This document shows positions 53,243 through 61,847 of a stretch of 64,000 bases of DNA, in pieces. A program made the translations under genes and the position numbers. The stretch is from assembly GCA_002727195.1 (NCBI GenBank), contig PBWH01000003.1:34871-98870 (forward strand), given 5' to 3'. The stretch comes from Gemmatimonadota bacterium (GTDB lineage: Bacteria; Latescibacterota; UBA2968). Position 1 is the first letter of the stretch. Each line of letters starts with the position of its first letter. The notes below the pieces were generated by a model. It saw only the letters and a list, made by a program, of their open reading frames with translations, had not been told where the DNA came from and ran no database searches.

Positions 53243-53878
53243 GTGAGAGTGGACGACTTCGATCAGGGCAAGATGGTAGCCGAACAGATCGAAGCTCGCG
53301 GGGTGAAGGATCCGCGCGTCCTGGAGGTCCTTCGTAGGATTCCAAGGCGTGTCTTCGTCCCGGACCACCTCGAGGAGGCCTCTCTCGGAGATCACGCATT
53401 GCCGATCGGTCACAAGCAGACGATCTCTCAGCCGTATATCGTTGGGAAGATGACCGAGCTGCTGGGGGTTCGGCCTGAACACAGAATACTCGAGATTGGG
53501 ACGGGCTCCGGCTATCAGGCAGCCGTACTGAGTCGGCTTGCAGACCAGGTCTACTCGGTGGAAATCGTCGGGAGCCTGGCTGACGAAGCTCGCGAACGGC
53601 TGCGGGCCCTGAATATCGATAACGTGACTGTTTGTGACGGAGACGGGCATATCGGGTGGCCTGATGCTGCTCCTTTCGATCGGATTTTACTGACTGCGGC
53701 TCCAGCGTGTGTGCCCGAGGCGCTGGCCAATCAGCTTGCGTCGGTAGGCCGGCTTGTGGCGCCTGTCGGCGTCAGCGATCAACGGATCGAGGTCTGGGAT
53801 CGGGGGCCGGAAGGACTGGTCAAGCAGACGAGTATCGGGGTCCGGTTTGTCCCGATGGTCCCAGCAAACGCTAATTAA
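53243..53878 (+). CDS. pcm: Protein-L-isoaspartate O-methyltransferase
   Basis: A 211-residue repair enzyme. MVAEQIEARGVKDPRVLEVLRRIPRRVFVP (read in pieces) is the standard N-terminus, LPIGHKQTISQPYIVGKMTELL the substrate-gating helix, ILEIGTGSGYQAAVLSRL the SAM-binding motif I, and GDGHIGWPDAAPFDRI the post-II catalytic region. It methylates L-isoaspartyl residues arising from aging asparagine or aspartate so that they can revert. It starts at GTG 53243, 8 bases past a terminator, so it may depend on read-through or an unseen promoter. A tiny membrane protein gene follows 17 bases after it. Confidence 0.95.
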   Translation: MRVDDFDQGKMVAEQIEARGVKDPRVLEVLRRIPRRVFVPDHLEEASLGDHALPIGHKQTISQPYIVGKMTELLGVRPEHRILEIGTGSGYQAAVLSRLADQVYSVEIVGSLADEARERLRALNIDNVTVCDGDGHIGWPDAAPFDRILLTAAPACVPEALANQLASVGRLVAPVGVSDQRIEVWDRGPEGLVKQTSIGVRFVPMVPANAN

Positions 53879-53894
53879 CCTGAGGATCTGTAGG

Positions 53895-54068
53895 ATGACA
53901 CTCGTTGGTGCCCTTGTCGGGCTGATTTTCGTGGCGTGTTACCTTGGCATGGCTGTCTCCACAGGGATGGGGGGGAGCAAGGCGAAGGCCGTTCAGTGGG
54001 GATGCTGGCTGGTGGCCTGTGTCGTCATGCTGATCTGCTATTCGATCACCCCCGATCCCGCCGGCTAG
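53895..54068 (+). CDS. 57-residue membrane protein of unknown function
   Basis: A small ORF starting at ATG 53895 behind GAGGATCTGTAGG, 16 bases after pcm. Residues 2-22 (TLVGALVGLIFVACYLGMAVS) and about 35-50 (WLVACVVMLICYSI) are hydrophobic, giving two membrane helices joined by a short loop GMGGSKAKAVQWG with two Lys residues. It ends TPDPAG. I do not recognise a family. The coding evidence is the start context, the two clean hydrophobic segments and the position directly downstream of pcm. Confidence 0.6.
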   Translation: MTLVGALVGLIFVACYLGMAVSTGMGGSKAKAVQWGCWLVACVVMLICYSITPDPAG

Positions 54069-54141
54069 GGAACGGGTCTGATCGCGGCAAATCCAGCCAG
54101 CGGCTCCTCCAGTCATCAGTCTCGGAAACCCCTGTGTTCTC

Positions 54142-54170
54142 TTGACTTCACGGGGGCAAACGCCTAACAT
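54142..54170 (+). promoter_or_regulatory. Possible promoter of the purN-mreB-mreC group
   Basis: TTGACT (54142-54147), a 17-base spacer and TAACAT (54165-54170): nine of twelve consensus positions. It lies about 105 bases before the purN ATG, in a 207-base gap with no other gene. Confidence 0.5.
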
Positions 54171-54275
54171 ACAGGCACCTAGAACGATGCGTTCAGGTGT
54201 TGCTTTCCCCGGTTTTCCCGCAGTCCATTCCCCTATCTGTGGTGTCACAATTTTCAGAAAGCGCGGCCCCCTTCG

Positions 54276-54953
54276 ATGTCTGATCGGGATGGTGCAGGTG
54301 TGTTCCGAATCGGGATCCTGGCCTCTCACGGCGGCAGCAATTTTCAGGCAATTTTCGATCGGTGCGTGTCGCGCGAGATTCCTGCCCAGGTTGGCGTTGT
54401 GATCAGCAACAATAGCCGCTCAGGCGCGATCGAGCGCGCTGAAAGGCAAGGACTGCCCTGGGCACATCTGAGTTCGCACACCCACCCGGATCCTGAAGAT
54501 CTGGACGGGGCGATCCTGAGGTGCTTGAAGGATCACGGATCCGACCTCGTCGTCCTAGCTGGGTATATGAAGAAGCTAGGCGCTCGGACTCTGGCCGTTT
54601 ACACAGACCGGATTCTCAACATCCATCCGGGCCTTCTGCCGGCCTTCGGTGGTCAAGGCATGTATGGCGAACGCGTGCATCGGGCCGTTCTTGAGAGTGG
54701 GGCGAGGGTCTCCGGAGCGACGGTTCATCTCGTTGACGAACACTATGATACGGGACCCATTGTCGCCCAGGAAGTAGTGAAAGTTTACGCGGGCGATACA
54801 CCCGAGTCCTTGGCGGCGCGCGTTCTCGCCGTGGAACACACACTGTATCCCGCTGTTGTAAGGCTGTTCGCCGAACGGCGGGTATCGATCGAAGGTCGAC
54901 GCGTCACGATACAACCCAGCGCTGGACAGGAGATGAATCGCCCGGCCGGCTAA
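54276..54953 (+). CDS. purN: Phosphoribosylglycinamide formyltransferase
   Basis: A 225-residue enzyme. RIGILASHGGSNFQAIFD is the N-terminal signature (the usual ASGNGSN is ASHGGSN here). VVLAGYMKKLG precedes ILNIHPGLLPAFGGQGMYG, which contains the folate-binding and catalytic His. GARVSGATVHLVDEHYDTGPIVAQ includes the catalytic Asp. It transfers a formyl group from 10-formyl-THF to GAR in purine synthesis. The open frame starts at ATG 54276; the first eight residues before VFRIGIL are extra relative to relatives. mreB follows 23 bases downstream. Confidence 0.93.
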   Translation: MSDRDGAGVFRIGILASHGGSNFQAIFDRCVSREIPAQVGVVISNNSRSGAIERAERQGLPWAHLSSHTHPDPEDLDGAILRCLKDHGSDLVVLAGYMKKLGARTLAVYTDRILNIHPGLLPAFGGQGMYGERVHRAVLESGARVSGATVHLVDEHYDTGPIVAQEVVKVYAGDTPESLAARVLAVEHTLYPAVVRLFAERRVSIEGRRVTIQPSAGQEMNRPAG

Positions 54954-54976
54954 CGTGGGGTAAACAAGGGGAAGCA

Positions 54977-55996
54977 ATGGCATTTTCAATTTCTGGATGG
55001 TTGTCGAATGACATCGGCATCGATCTCGGAACGGCAAACACGCTGGTCTACGTGAAGGGGCAGGGCATCGTTGTCAACGAGCCCTCGATCGTCGCGCTGG
55101 ACCGAAAAACCGGAAAGCCGATTGCCCTCGGCGGCCAGGCCAGGGAGATGATGGGGCGTGAGAACCCGGACATCGAAGTCGTGCGTCCGCTCCGCGACGG
55201 GGTGATCGCCGACTACGATGTGACCGAGGAGATGCTCCGTTACTTCATCAGGAAGGTTCTGAAGAACAAGCTGCTCGTGCGGCCCAGGATCGTGATCTGT
55301 ATTCCGTCAGGTGTGTCCGCTGTAGAGATGCGTGCGGTTCGGGAATCGGCGGAGCGTGCGGGGGCGCGCGAGGTCTACCTGATCAAGGAGCCGATGGCCG
55401 CCGCGATCGGGATCGGCCTGCCTGTCGGCGACCCGGTCGGATCGATGGTCATCGACATTGGCGGTGGTACGACCGAGATCGCCGTGATCGCCCTATCCGG
55501 AATTGTGACCTGGAAGTCGATCAAGATGGCCGGTGACGAGCTGAACGATTCGATCGTCCAGTTCCTGAAGCGGAAGCACAGCCTGATGGTCGGTGAACGG
55601 AGCGCGGAAGAGATCAAGTGCGCGATCGGTGCGGCGGGACCGCTCGACCAGGAAATCCAGCACACCTGCCGCGGTCTCGACATGGTCTCGTCGATCCCGA
55701 AGACTATCATTGTCGACTCATCCGAGATTCGCGAGGCCCTTGCGGAACCCGTGAATTCGATCATCGAAGCTGTGCGCCAGAACCTCGAACAGACGCCGCC
55801 GGAACTAGCGGCCGATATCCTTGATCGCGGGATCATCCTGACGGGTGGCGGTGCCTTGCTCCGTGGACTCGACAACCGACTGGTTGAGGAGACGAGTCTT
55901 CCCGTGATCGTGGCCGATGATCCACTGACTTGCGTTGTACGCGGGACGGGCAAAGTGCTCGAAGATATTTCGATGTATCAGAAGGTGCTGATCTAG
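54977..55996 (+). CDS. mreB: Rod shape-determining protein MreB
   Basis: A 339-residue actin homologue. IDLGTANTLVYVKGQGIVVNEP is the phosphate 1 loop and lead, PLRDGVIADYDVTEEMLRYF the conserved helix, VIDIGGGTTEIAVIALSGIV phosphate 2, and ILTGGGALLRGLDNRL the adenosine-binding loop. It forms membrane-bound filaments that direct lateral wall synthesis. The ATG follows AAGGGGAA. mreC lies downstream after a 228-base gap containing a structured segment. This is one of the best conserved genes in the window for placing the organism. Confidence 0.97.
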   Translation: MAFSISGWLSNDIGIDLGTANTLVYVKGQGIVVNEPSIVALDRKTGKPIALGGQAREMMGRENPDIEVVRPLRDGVIADYDVTEEMLRYFIRKVLKNKLLVRPRIVICIPSGVSAVEMRAVRESAERAGAREVYLIKEPMAAAIGIGLPVGDPVGSMVIDIGGGTTEIAVIALSGIVTWKSIKMAGDELNDSIVQFLKRKHSLMVGERSAEEIKCAIGAAGPLDQEIQHTCRGLDMVSSIPKTIIVDSSEIREALAEPVNSIIEAVRQNLEQTPPELAADILDRGIILTGGGALLRGLDNRLVEETSLPVIVADDPLTCVVRGTGKVLEDISMYQKVLI

Positions 55997-56031
55997 ATCG
56001 ATGGTTCCCCTTCGCGGTTTAACTGGTAACG

Positions 56032-56088
56032 ACCGTCCCTCGGTACACCCTCCGCTGCACGCAGCTTCGGCCACTCGGGGTGAACGGT
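56032..56088 (+). other. Nested hairpin segment between mreB and mreC
   Basis: Three nested complementary pairs lie within 57 bases: ACCGT/ACGGT outside, CACCC/GGGTG in the middle, and GCTGC/GCAGC around a 2-base loop. There is no T-tract. It could be an mRNA processing or attenuation structure that sets mreC below mreB levels, or a palindromic repeat. No gene is seen in the remainder of 55997-56224. Confidence 0.45.
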
Positions 56089-56224
56089 GTTTGTTGTTCG
56101 TAGTAAAGGACCTCAAGCTGCTCTCGCGATCGATTCCCCTTTTGGTCGCCACCTCTGTTTTCTGATTCTCTTACCTGCTTCGGGAATGGTGCGGGCATGT
56201 TCGCTATCCTCCCACAATCGTCCT

Positions 56225-57025
56225 GTGCAGAGACTCTACCAATTCATTGAAGAGAAGCGGGCCTTTATCGCGCTCGGCCTCGCCGTGGTCATCTCGTTGG
56301 GTATGATGGCAATGGGGTATTCAGAGAAGCTCGGGCTGGCTCGCTCCGTGGCCGCGGGTCTTCTAAAGACGGGGCACGGCCTGTTCTCCTGGCCGATGGG
56401 CCTGTCGGATCTACGACTGCAAAACGAGATCCTTCGTGAGCAGAACCTGCGTTTGTCTATGGAGCTCGTTGAACTGCGGGAGTCGAAGCTCAAGAACGAA
56501 CGGTTGCGTGGACTGCTCAATTTTAGGCAGGAGAACCAGAGTGCGGGCGATTACCTCGCCGCAAAGGTTATCGCCAGAGACCCCGATCGGATTACGAACA
56601 CCCTGCTGATCGATATCGGTCAGACGGACGGGGTCCAGGAGCGTATGCCCGTGGTGACCGCGGACGGACTCGTGGGACGGGTTCTGGAGGTCCATTCCTG
56701 GACGTCGGTTGTGCAGCTGTTGCTCGACCGGAACTGTCGCGTCAGCGCGATCGTGCAAAGGAAATCGAGAACACAGGGGATCGTGATGGTCGAGGGGGGG
56801 ACGTTCTACCTGAGCCACGTGCCGCTTAGGAGTCAGGTCGAGGAAGGGGATGTGGTGGTGTCGAGCGGCTTGGGGGGGATCTTCCCGGGGGGGCTGCTGA
56901 TCGGGACTGTCACGGTACTCGGTGATGAAGAGCAAGGGCTCTTCAGGGAAGTGATCCTGACGCCCGGGGTGAACTTTGCAAACCTGGAAGAGGTGTTTGT
57001 GTTGAAGGAGCGAGGAGGGGAGTGA
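56225..57025 (+). CDS. mreC: Rod shape-determining protein MreC
   Basis: A 266-residue protein from GTG 56225; the open frame goes back to 56087, and an ATG at 56187 is also possible, so the start is uncertain. A membrane helix (AFIALGLAVVISLGMMAMGY) is followed by a coiled coil (LQNEILREQNLRLSMELVELRESK, read in pieces) and two beta-barrel halves: AKVIARDPDRITNTLLIDIGQTDGV, MPVVTADGLVGRVLEV and DVVVSSGLGGIFPGGLLIGTV. It is a periplasmic scaffold of the elongasome. No mreD, PBP2 or rodA gene follows; an intergenic region and a convergent gene come next. Confidence 0.92.
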   Translation: MQRLYQFIEEKRAFIALGLAVVISLGMMAMGYSEKLGLARSVAAGLLKTGHGLFSWPMGLSDLRLQNEILREQNLRLSMELVELRESKLKNERLRGLLNFRQENQSAGDYLAAKVIARDPDRITNTLLIDIGQTDGVQERMPVVTADGLVGRVLEVHSWTSVVQLLLDRNCRVSAIVQRKSRTQGIVMVEGGTFYLSHVPLRSQVEEGDVVVSSGLGGIFPGGLLIGTVTVLGDEEQGLFREVILTPGVNFANLEEVFVLKERGGE

Positions 57026-57044
57026 GGTGTAGTGGCAGAACTGG

Positions 57045-57180
57045 CCCCGTTCGGAGGACCGGCCTCTTGCCGGGAGCCGTCCCCAAGGCATAGAGCAGGG
57101 AGAATGCGACCGAGCCCGGGACCGGAGGCCCCGGGTGACGGCGCGGACGAACTTCCTGGACTCTGGAGAGTCCCGTTACA
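57045..57180 (+). other. Structured GC-rich segment after mreC
   Basis: The 194 bases after mreC hold several hairpins: GGAC/GTCC with CGGC/GCCG near 57055-57080, a CCCGGG pair near 57115-57135, and GGACTC/GAGTCC near 57160. Open frames here have no recognisable protein. It may be the 3' UTR or a small RNA; I cannot assign it. Confidence 0.35.
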
Positions 57181-57219
57181 GAGTTCTGATGCGGCGGCAC
57201 TTGTACAAGCGATTTACGG

Positions 57220-58707
57220 CTACAGTGGTGTTTCTTTCTTGAGCTCCCGGAGCTTTGCTCCTTCGGGAGTTTTTTTGTAGAAGGGGTCGAGCGGGAAGCA
57301 GCCCGAGATCATGCCGTTGCGAGGTGCAGTAGTGCAGTCGCTGAAGGTGCGGCAGATCTTGCGGGTGGTCAGCTCTCCGTCCTTCAGGACATCCACCGGT
57401 AGGTCCGGGTAGGAGAGGACGACCCGGCCGAGACCGACGAAGTCCACCAAACCTTGACGTACGGCGGCCTGGCCAACGTGGGCGAGATACTCCTGCAGGT
57501 AGGAGTACGCCGTACCGACCAGCAGGACGTCAGGGAAGTGCTTCTTGATGCGTCCCACGAAGTCGATCTGGCGGGCAACGTCGACGAGGGGGTCCACCGG
57601 AGGCTGGTAGCCGTCTGACGGTGGGTAATACGCCGGACGCTGGATGTGCGGGTTGTAATACGGGCTCCCGGCGGACAGGTTGACGAGCGTGATGTCGAGT
57701 TCCTTGAGGAGCTCGATGAACTGACACGTATCGGCCTCGTCCGGCTCGATCGGGTTGTCCTGGTTGGTGCTGAACCCGTAGGTGTAGGGCAGGTGCTCCT
57801 CGAAGGAAGCGGGGATACCGGGGCCCAGTCGTCGGCCATCGCCCTTATCGGGATCCGGCTTGAAGGGGACGAAGTCGAAGGCGCTGAGGCGAACACCGAT
57901 ATCGAGGTCGGAATGGTTCGCCCGGATGCCGGCCACGATCTCGCGAAGAAAGCGCGTCCGATTTTCGAAGGAGCCGCCATACGGTCCGGGGCGGGTGAAG
58001 CCGCTCAGGAACTCGTGGCCCAGGTAGCCGTGACAGTGCTTGATGTCCACGAATTGATAGCCGAGGTCGGCCGCCATATCGGCCGCCCGGATGTAGTCGT
58101 CGATCAACCCCTTGATCTCGTCGTCGGACAGGATCGGGTCGTCTGAATCGATGTGGAACTTGGGGTCCAGGATCGGGTGACGATACACGATCCGCGGCTC
58201 GAGCTTGGCCTTGTCGAATGGACGACAGAACCGGCCGGAATGTGTCAACTGCAGGCCGACATAGAGGTCGTCGGTGTCACCGATGTGCTCTTTGTGCGCC
58301 GCGTGGAGTTCCTCCCGCAGCTTGCCGATACCCGCCTTCGAATGGTCGGCCGCGTAGAGCTGGTTGGGATTGGCTCGCCCTTCCGGACGGACGGCGACTG
58401 CTTCTCCACCCCAGATCAACTTCGCCCCGCTCAGGCCGAAGTTCCGCCAGCGTCTGAACGTGTATTCCGACGGATTCCCGTCGGTTTCCCCGTCCCACCC
58501 TTCCATCGGGTGAATACAGAACCGGTTCCCGATCTTGAATTCACGATGATCGTAAGGTTGTGCGAGGGGTGACTCCGGCGCCGTCTCGACGGTATGGTCG
58601 ACTGGAAGCTCGACACCCAGGTTGTCCAGGTGTTCGCGGAAGGCCTCCACTGTTTTCAGATGGCCGACACGGACAAAGCGTTCTGAAGCCACGATTTTCT
58701 CCTTCAA
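57220..58707 (-). CDS. NADH:flavin oxidoreductase, Old Yellow Enzyme family
   Basis: A 495-residue flavoenzyme. FKIGNRFCIHPMEGWDG is the FMN-binding start of the OYE barrel, LQLTHSGRF contains the Gln and the conserved HSGR, VDIKHCHGYLGHEFLSGFTR the catalytic His pair (HCHGYLGHEF), and RPGPYGGSFENRTRF the next block. The C-terminal ICRTFSDCT and SGCFPLD cysteines may bind an Fe-S cluster, as in 2,4-dienoyl-CoA reductase-like members, although the FAD/NAD half is absent. An N-terminal 60-residue lead is unusual. The last 15 codons coincide with a plus-strand terminator. Confidence 0.9.
   Translation of the reverse strand: MKEKIVASERFVRVGHLKTVEAFREHLDNLGVELPVDHTVETAPESPLAQPYDHREFKIGNRFCIHPMEGWDGETDGNPSEYTFRRWRNFGLSGAKLIWGGEAVAVRPEGRANPNQLYAADHSKAGIGKLREELHAAHKEHIGDTDDLYVGLQLTHSGRFCRPFDKAKLEPRIVYRHPILDPKFHIDSDDPILSDDEIKGLIDDYIRAADMAADLGYQFVDIKHCHGYLGHEFLSGFTRPGPYGGSFENRTRFLREIVAGIRANHSDLDIGVRLSAFDFVPFKPDPDKGDGRRLGPGIPASFEEHLPYTYGFSTNQDNPIEPDEADTCQFIELLKELDITLVNLSAGSPYYNPHIQRPAYYPPSDGYQPPVDPLVDVARQIDFVGRIKKHFPDVLLVGTAYSYLQEYLAHVGQAAVRQGLVDFVGLGRVVLSYPDLPVDVLKDGELTTRKICRTFSDCTTAPRNGMISGCFPLDPFYKKTPEGAKLRELKKETPL
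57244..57276 (+). terminator. Terminator of the mre transcript, inside the convergent gene
   Basis: Outer stem CTCCC/GGGAG (57244-57248 with 57265-57269), inner stem GGAGC/GCTCC (57249-57253 with 57257-57261), then seven T (57270-57276). On the minus strand the same bases encode the C-terminal TPEGAKLREL of the OYE-family protein. Confidence 0.85.
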
Positions 58708-58798
58708 GGCGAGAATCTGCGATTGCGTTGAGGTTCAAGAAGATTGAATATACATACCGCCCTGAACGAAGCCAAGTTCACCGCCTCGAGAGCCCTGT

Positions 58799-60682
58799 AT
58801 GAACGCCACGACAGTCTGGTCTGGACCTGATTTCCAGCGATGCACCGGCAAGCGAATCCAGTTCACGGATACTGGTGTCGCGCTGCGCCGGGGCGTCACG
58901 CTTGCTGATGAGCTGGGGAAGTGTAACGACCGTGATCGCGAGATCATCCGAGGTCGACGTATTGCGAGGAAGGTGTTCCAAGTCGACCGAATCGGATCGG
59001 CCGGGGCGATCCTATGTCCGTATCTGGAGTGTGATCGAACGGGAGGGCGGATCAAGGTCACGGTCAACGGGCAAGATATCGAGCACGAGTGGGCTGAAGA
59101 GCGCCCCTACTGGACGGATCGATGGACGCCGCTGGAGATCCCTCCGGGTTGGCTGGTTGCGGGCGATAACGCCGTCTGTTTCGAGGCTGTCGAAGACTCT
59201 GAATGGTCTCTGCTGATCGAGTCGAGCCGTCAGCCGGACCGGTCAGCGATCAGCGAAGACGGTGGGGTGACCTGGCGATCTGAGGATATCGGCTGGAACG
59301 ATGGGTGTGATGGCGAGTATATGGTTCGTCTCTGGCTCGACCAGTATCCGGAACGGGTAGCCATCGAGTCCGAAGTGATCGATCTGTGCCGTGACCCGGA
59401 TGCCGATCTCGCCGTTCAAGGTCAGCCACGCCTATCCTATGAATATGAAGCAGACACGCCTGATGGCACCCGGGCCTGTCTCCGCGTACGCACCGGGTCC
59501 ACCCCTCAATACGATCCAGACCATTGGTGTCCGTGGGGTGACTCTGTAGATGCTCCTCAGCGATTTGCCCATTGGCAGGTCGAACTCGTTTCAGAAAATC
59601 CCGATCGTTCACCCACCCTCAAGCGTGTTTCATTCCAGACGGAGGCCGAGGGCAACCCACATACTCGTGTGGTCGCCCGCTCACAGGCACCGCTCTTAAA
59701 AAGCTCGTACCGGTTTGCGCAGAGCACATCACAGGAACCTCGCGCCGAACGCCTTCGTGAGAAGTGGCAGCTCGACGAGGTTGTCCGTGGCGCAGGATCA
59801 GAATGGGAGGCCTACCTCAGGCTGAGACAGTGGGTGCGGGAGCAGTGGGAAGACGGCTGGGATATGGGCGAGATCGATTTCTGCCCGCCCTGGGACGCGA
59901 TGCTGATCCTGGAGCTCACGAGCCGGAAGTTGAGTCTCGGGATGTGCACACATTACGCGACTGTGATGTCCCAATGCTGCGCGGCGCTCGGGCTGAATGC
60001 GCGAACGCAGATTATGCGCAGCCACTGTATCAACGAGGTCTGGTCCACGGAACACCAGAAGTGGGTGGCGATGGATGTGGGGGGCGACAACAACGACGAA
60101 ACCAAGTTCGTGTATCACTTCGAGCGTAACGGTGAGCCGCTGTCGGCGGTCGAATGCCACACGGCCTGGGTAACGGACGACTATGCCGACGTGAAGATCA
60201 GCCCGGAGCCACCCGCAGCCACCGAAGGTCGATACGCGGTCGAGAAACGGCTTCAGTTGTTCGAGCGGTTTATGATCTCACTCAGGAACGATGAACTACG
60301 CTCTCTGGAACCTGGCGAGTTGGAGCACGGCAAGGGGTCCTACCACTACGATGGCTATCTCTTCTGGGAAGACGAGAAGACAGAGCCACTGCCCTGGTTT
60401 TCGCTGCACACGCAGCGCCACTCAGATCTCTATTGGTCGGTGAACGAGACCTATGCACATCTAAAAGAAAGTGAAGAGGGCCGGTTGTCTGTGGTGCTGG
60501 AATCGCCCACGCCGGACCTGACCGGATACGAGCGTTCGTTCGATGGTAAGTCCTGGGAAGCGTCGGATGAATTGTTCGAGTGGAACCCATCGCGTGAGGG
60601 GACGACACTCTCGGTCCGGTCGGCGAATCGCTCTGGCCGACACGGCGTGACCAGTACGGTCGAGGTTTCCGCCGATGGATGA
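58799..60682 (+). CDS. Transglutaminase-like protein of unknown function
   Basis: A 627-residue protein. The first 330 residues are beta-rich, resembling jelly-roll or carbohydrate-binding folds (ILCPYLECDRTGGRIKVTVNG, WTPLEIPPGWLVAGDN). Residues 370-430 are a transglutaminase-like core with a complete triad: Cys383 in GMCTHYATVM, His409 in SHCINEVW and Asp426 in VAMDVGG. The last 190 residues are unassigned. No signal peptide. Such proteins may be peptidases, acyltransferases or amide-forming enzymes. The stop overlaps the next gene by eight bases. ATG 58799 has no strong ribosome-binding site. Confidence 0.75.
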   Translation: MNATTVWSGPDFQRCTGKRIQFTDTGVALRRGVTLADELGKCNDRDREIIRGRRIARKVFQVDRIGSAGAILCPYLECDRTGGRIKVTVNGQDIEHEWAEERPYWTDRWTPLEIPPGWLVAGDNAVCFEAVEDSEWSLLIESSRQPDRSAISEDGGVTWRSEDIGWNDGCDGEYMVRLWLDQYPERVAIESEVIDLCRDPDADLAVQGQPRLSYEYEADTPDGTRACLRVRTGSTPQYDPDHWCPWGDSVDAPQRFAHWQVELVSENPDRSPTLKRVSFQTEAEGNPHTRVVARSQAPLLKSSYRFAQSTSQEPRAERLREKWQLDEVVRGAGSEWEAYLRLRQWVREQWEDGWDMGEIDFCPPWDAMLILELTSRKLSLGMCTHYATVMSQCCAALGLNARTQIMRSHCINEVWSTEHQKWVAMDVGGDNNDETKFVYHFERNGEPLSAVECHTAWVTDDYADVKISPEPPAATEGRYAVEKRLQLFERFMISLRNDELRSLEPGELEHGKGSYHYDGYLFWEDEKTEPLPWFSLHTQRHSDLYWSVNETYAHLKESEEGRLSVVLESPTPDLTGYERSFDGKSWEASDELFEWNPSREGTTLSVRSANRSGRHGVTSTVEVSADG

Positions 60683-61847
60683 GCAGGAGGTCCGAGAGAT
60701 TCGGCAGGCGTTCCCGGCCCTGGACACGTTTGTCTGGTTTCAGAATGGCGGTGTGAGTATTACGCCTCGTCCCGTCGCAGACTACCACCTCGCGTTGATG
60801 GCCGAGTTGCGGGATCGAGGACCGATGCACATCGCGTATCCGGAAGAGGAGTATCCTCGGCGGACAGCGACAATCGATCGGGTCTCGCGGTTCTTCCGCG
60901 CACAGCCAACGCAGGTCGCGCTGATGCGTGGCGTCAGCGAAGCCTTTCAGACTGTTATCCGAGGGATTGACTGGCAGGCCGGCGATCAGATTCTGATTAC
61001 GGATGAAGAAGAAGCAGCGATTTATCTAGCGTCCCTGCACCTAAGGGATCGACACGGGGTCGAGGTTATTACCGTTCCCGTTAAGGGAACTTCAGAGCGT
61101 CAGGCAGTCGCGTTTGCCGACGCGATGACGGATCGTACCCGCCTTGTCGCGTTCAGTCATATCACGACGGATATCGGTGCGCGAATGCGGGCCGAAGCCA
61201 TCTGTCGAGCGGCCAGGGAGCGGGACATCCTGTCCTTTGTCGATTGCGCGCATTCCGGAGGCTTGTGGCCGATTGATCTCAACAAAATGGGGTGCGACTT
61301 CGCCGGTGTGCTCTCCTACAAGTGGATGTATGCACCATACGCGTCCGGTTTCTTGTTCGTTCGTGACCCGGACGCGTCGTTGATCGAGGTGACATACGCC
61401 GGTGGTCGATCGGAGTCGAAGCTGGATTGGCACACAGGGGAGTTCGCGTTCAAGCCGGGCGCCGAGCGATTCCAGTTCGGGCCGTGGTCGTGGCCGCTTG
61501 TTCACGCCTGGGCGAGAGGGCTCGACTTTCTCGAAGAAGTCGGTGTAAACCGAATATGGGATCGGACGTGTGTGCTGACGGATCGGTTGAAGGACGGGGT
61601 CGAGGCATCTACACGTCTGGATCTGCATACACCACGTTCTAGTGACGACTCGGCTGCATTGGTCAGTTTTGGTGTAGAGGGTGCGACTCCGGAGGAGACG
61701 CGGGATCGGTTGCGGGGTCGATTCAGCATCGTGATCAAAGCCGTGTATGCGGCGCGGAAGGGGATGCGGGCGAGTTGTCCGTTTTTTCTGTTGGAGGAGG
61801 AGGTCGACTTTCTGTTGGAGAAGCTTGGAGATGTGCTAGGAGAGTAA
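60675..61847 (+). CDS. Class V PLP-dependent enzyme (isopenicillin-N epimerase/CsdA-like)
   Basis: A 390-residue fold-type I enzyme. LDTFVWFQNGGVSITPRPV opens like isopenicillin-N epimerase and cysteine desulfurase-like proteins (FQNGG in place of LNNGS). SFVDCAHSGG contains the PLP-binding Asp190 and a His, and Lys216 in LSYKWMYAPYASGF is the Schiff-base lysine. No active-site Cys loop of a desulfurase is visible. It overlaps the transglutaminase-like gene, so the two are translated together. The substrate is unknown; the fit is to epimerase or lyase members acting on an amino acid. Confidence 0.85.
   Translation: MDEQEVREIRQAFPALDTFVWFQNGGVSITPRPVADYHLALMAELRDRGPMHIAYPEEEYPRRTATIDRVSRFFRAQPTQVALMRGVSEAFQTVIRGIDWQAGDQILITDEEEAAIYLASLHLRDRHGVEVITVPVKGTSERQAVAFADAMTDRTRLVAFSHITTDIGARMRAEAICRAARERDILSFVDCAHSGGLWPIDLNKMGCDFAGVLSYKWMYAPYASGFLFVRDPDASLIEVTYAGGRSESKLDWHTGEFAFKPGAERFQFGPWSWPLVHAWARGLDFLEEVGVNRIWDRTCVLTDRLKDGVEASTRLDLHTPRSSDDSAALVSFGVEGATPEETRDRLRGRFSIVIKAVYAARKGMRASCPFFLLEEEVDFLLEKLGDVLGE

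Noticed and set aside
57032..57280. 82-codon plus-strand frame after mreC as a possible mreD
   Set aside because: It is Pro/Arg/Gly-rich with no membrane helices, and its end coincides with the terminator.
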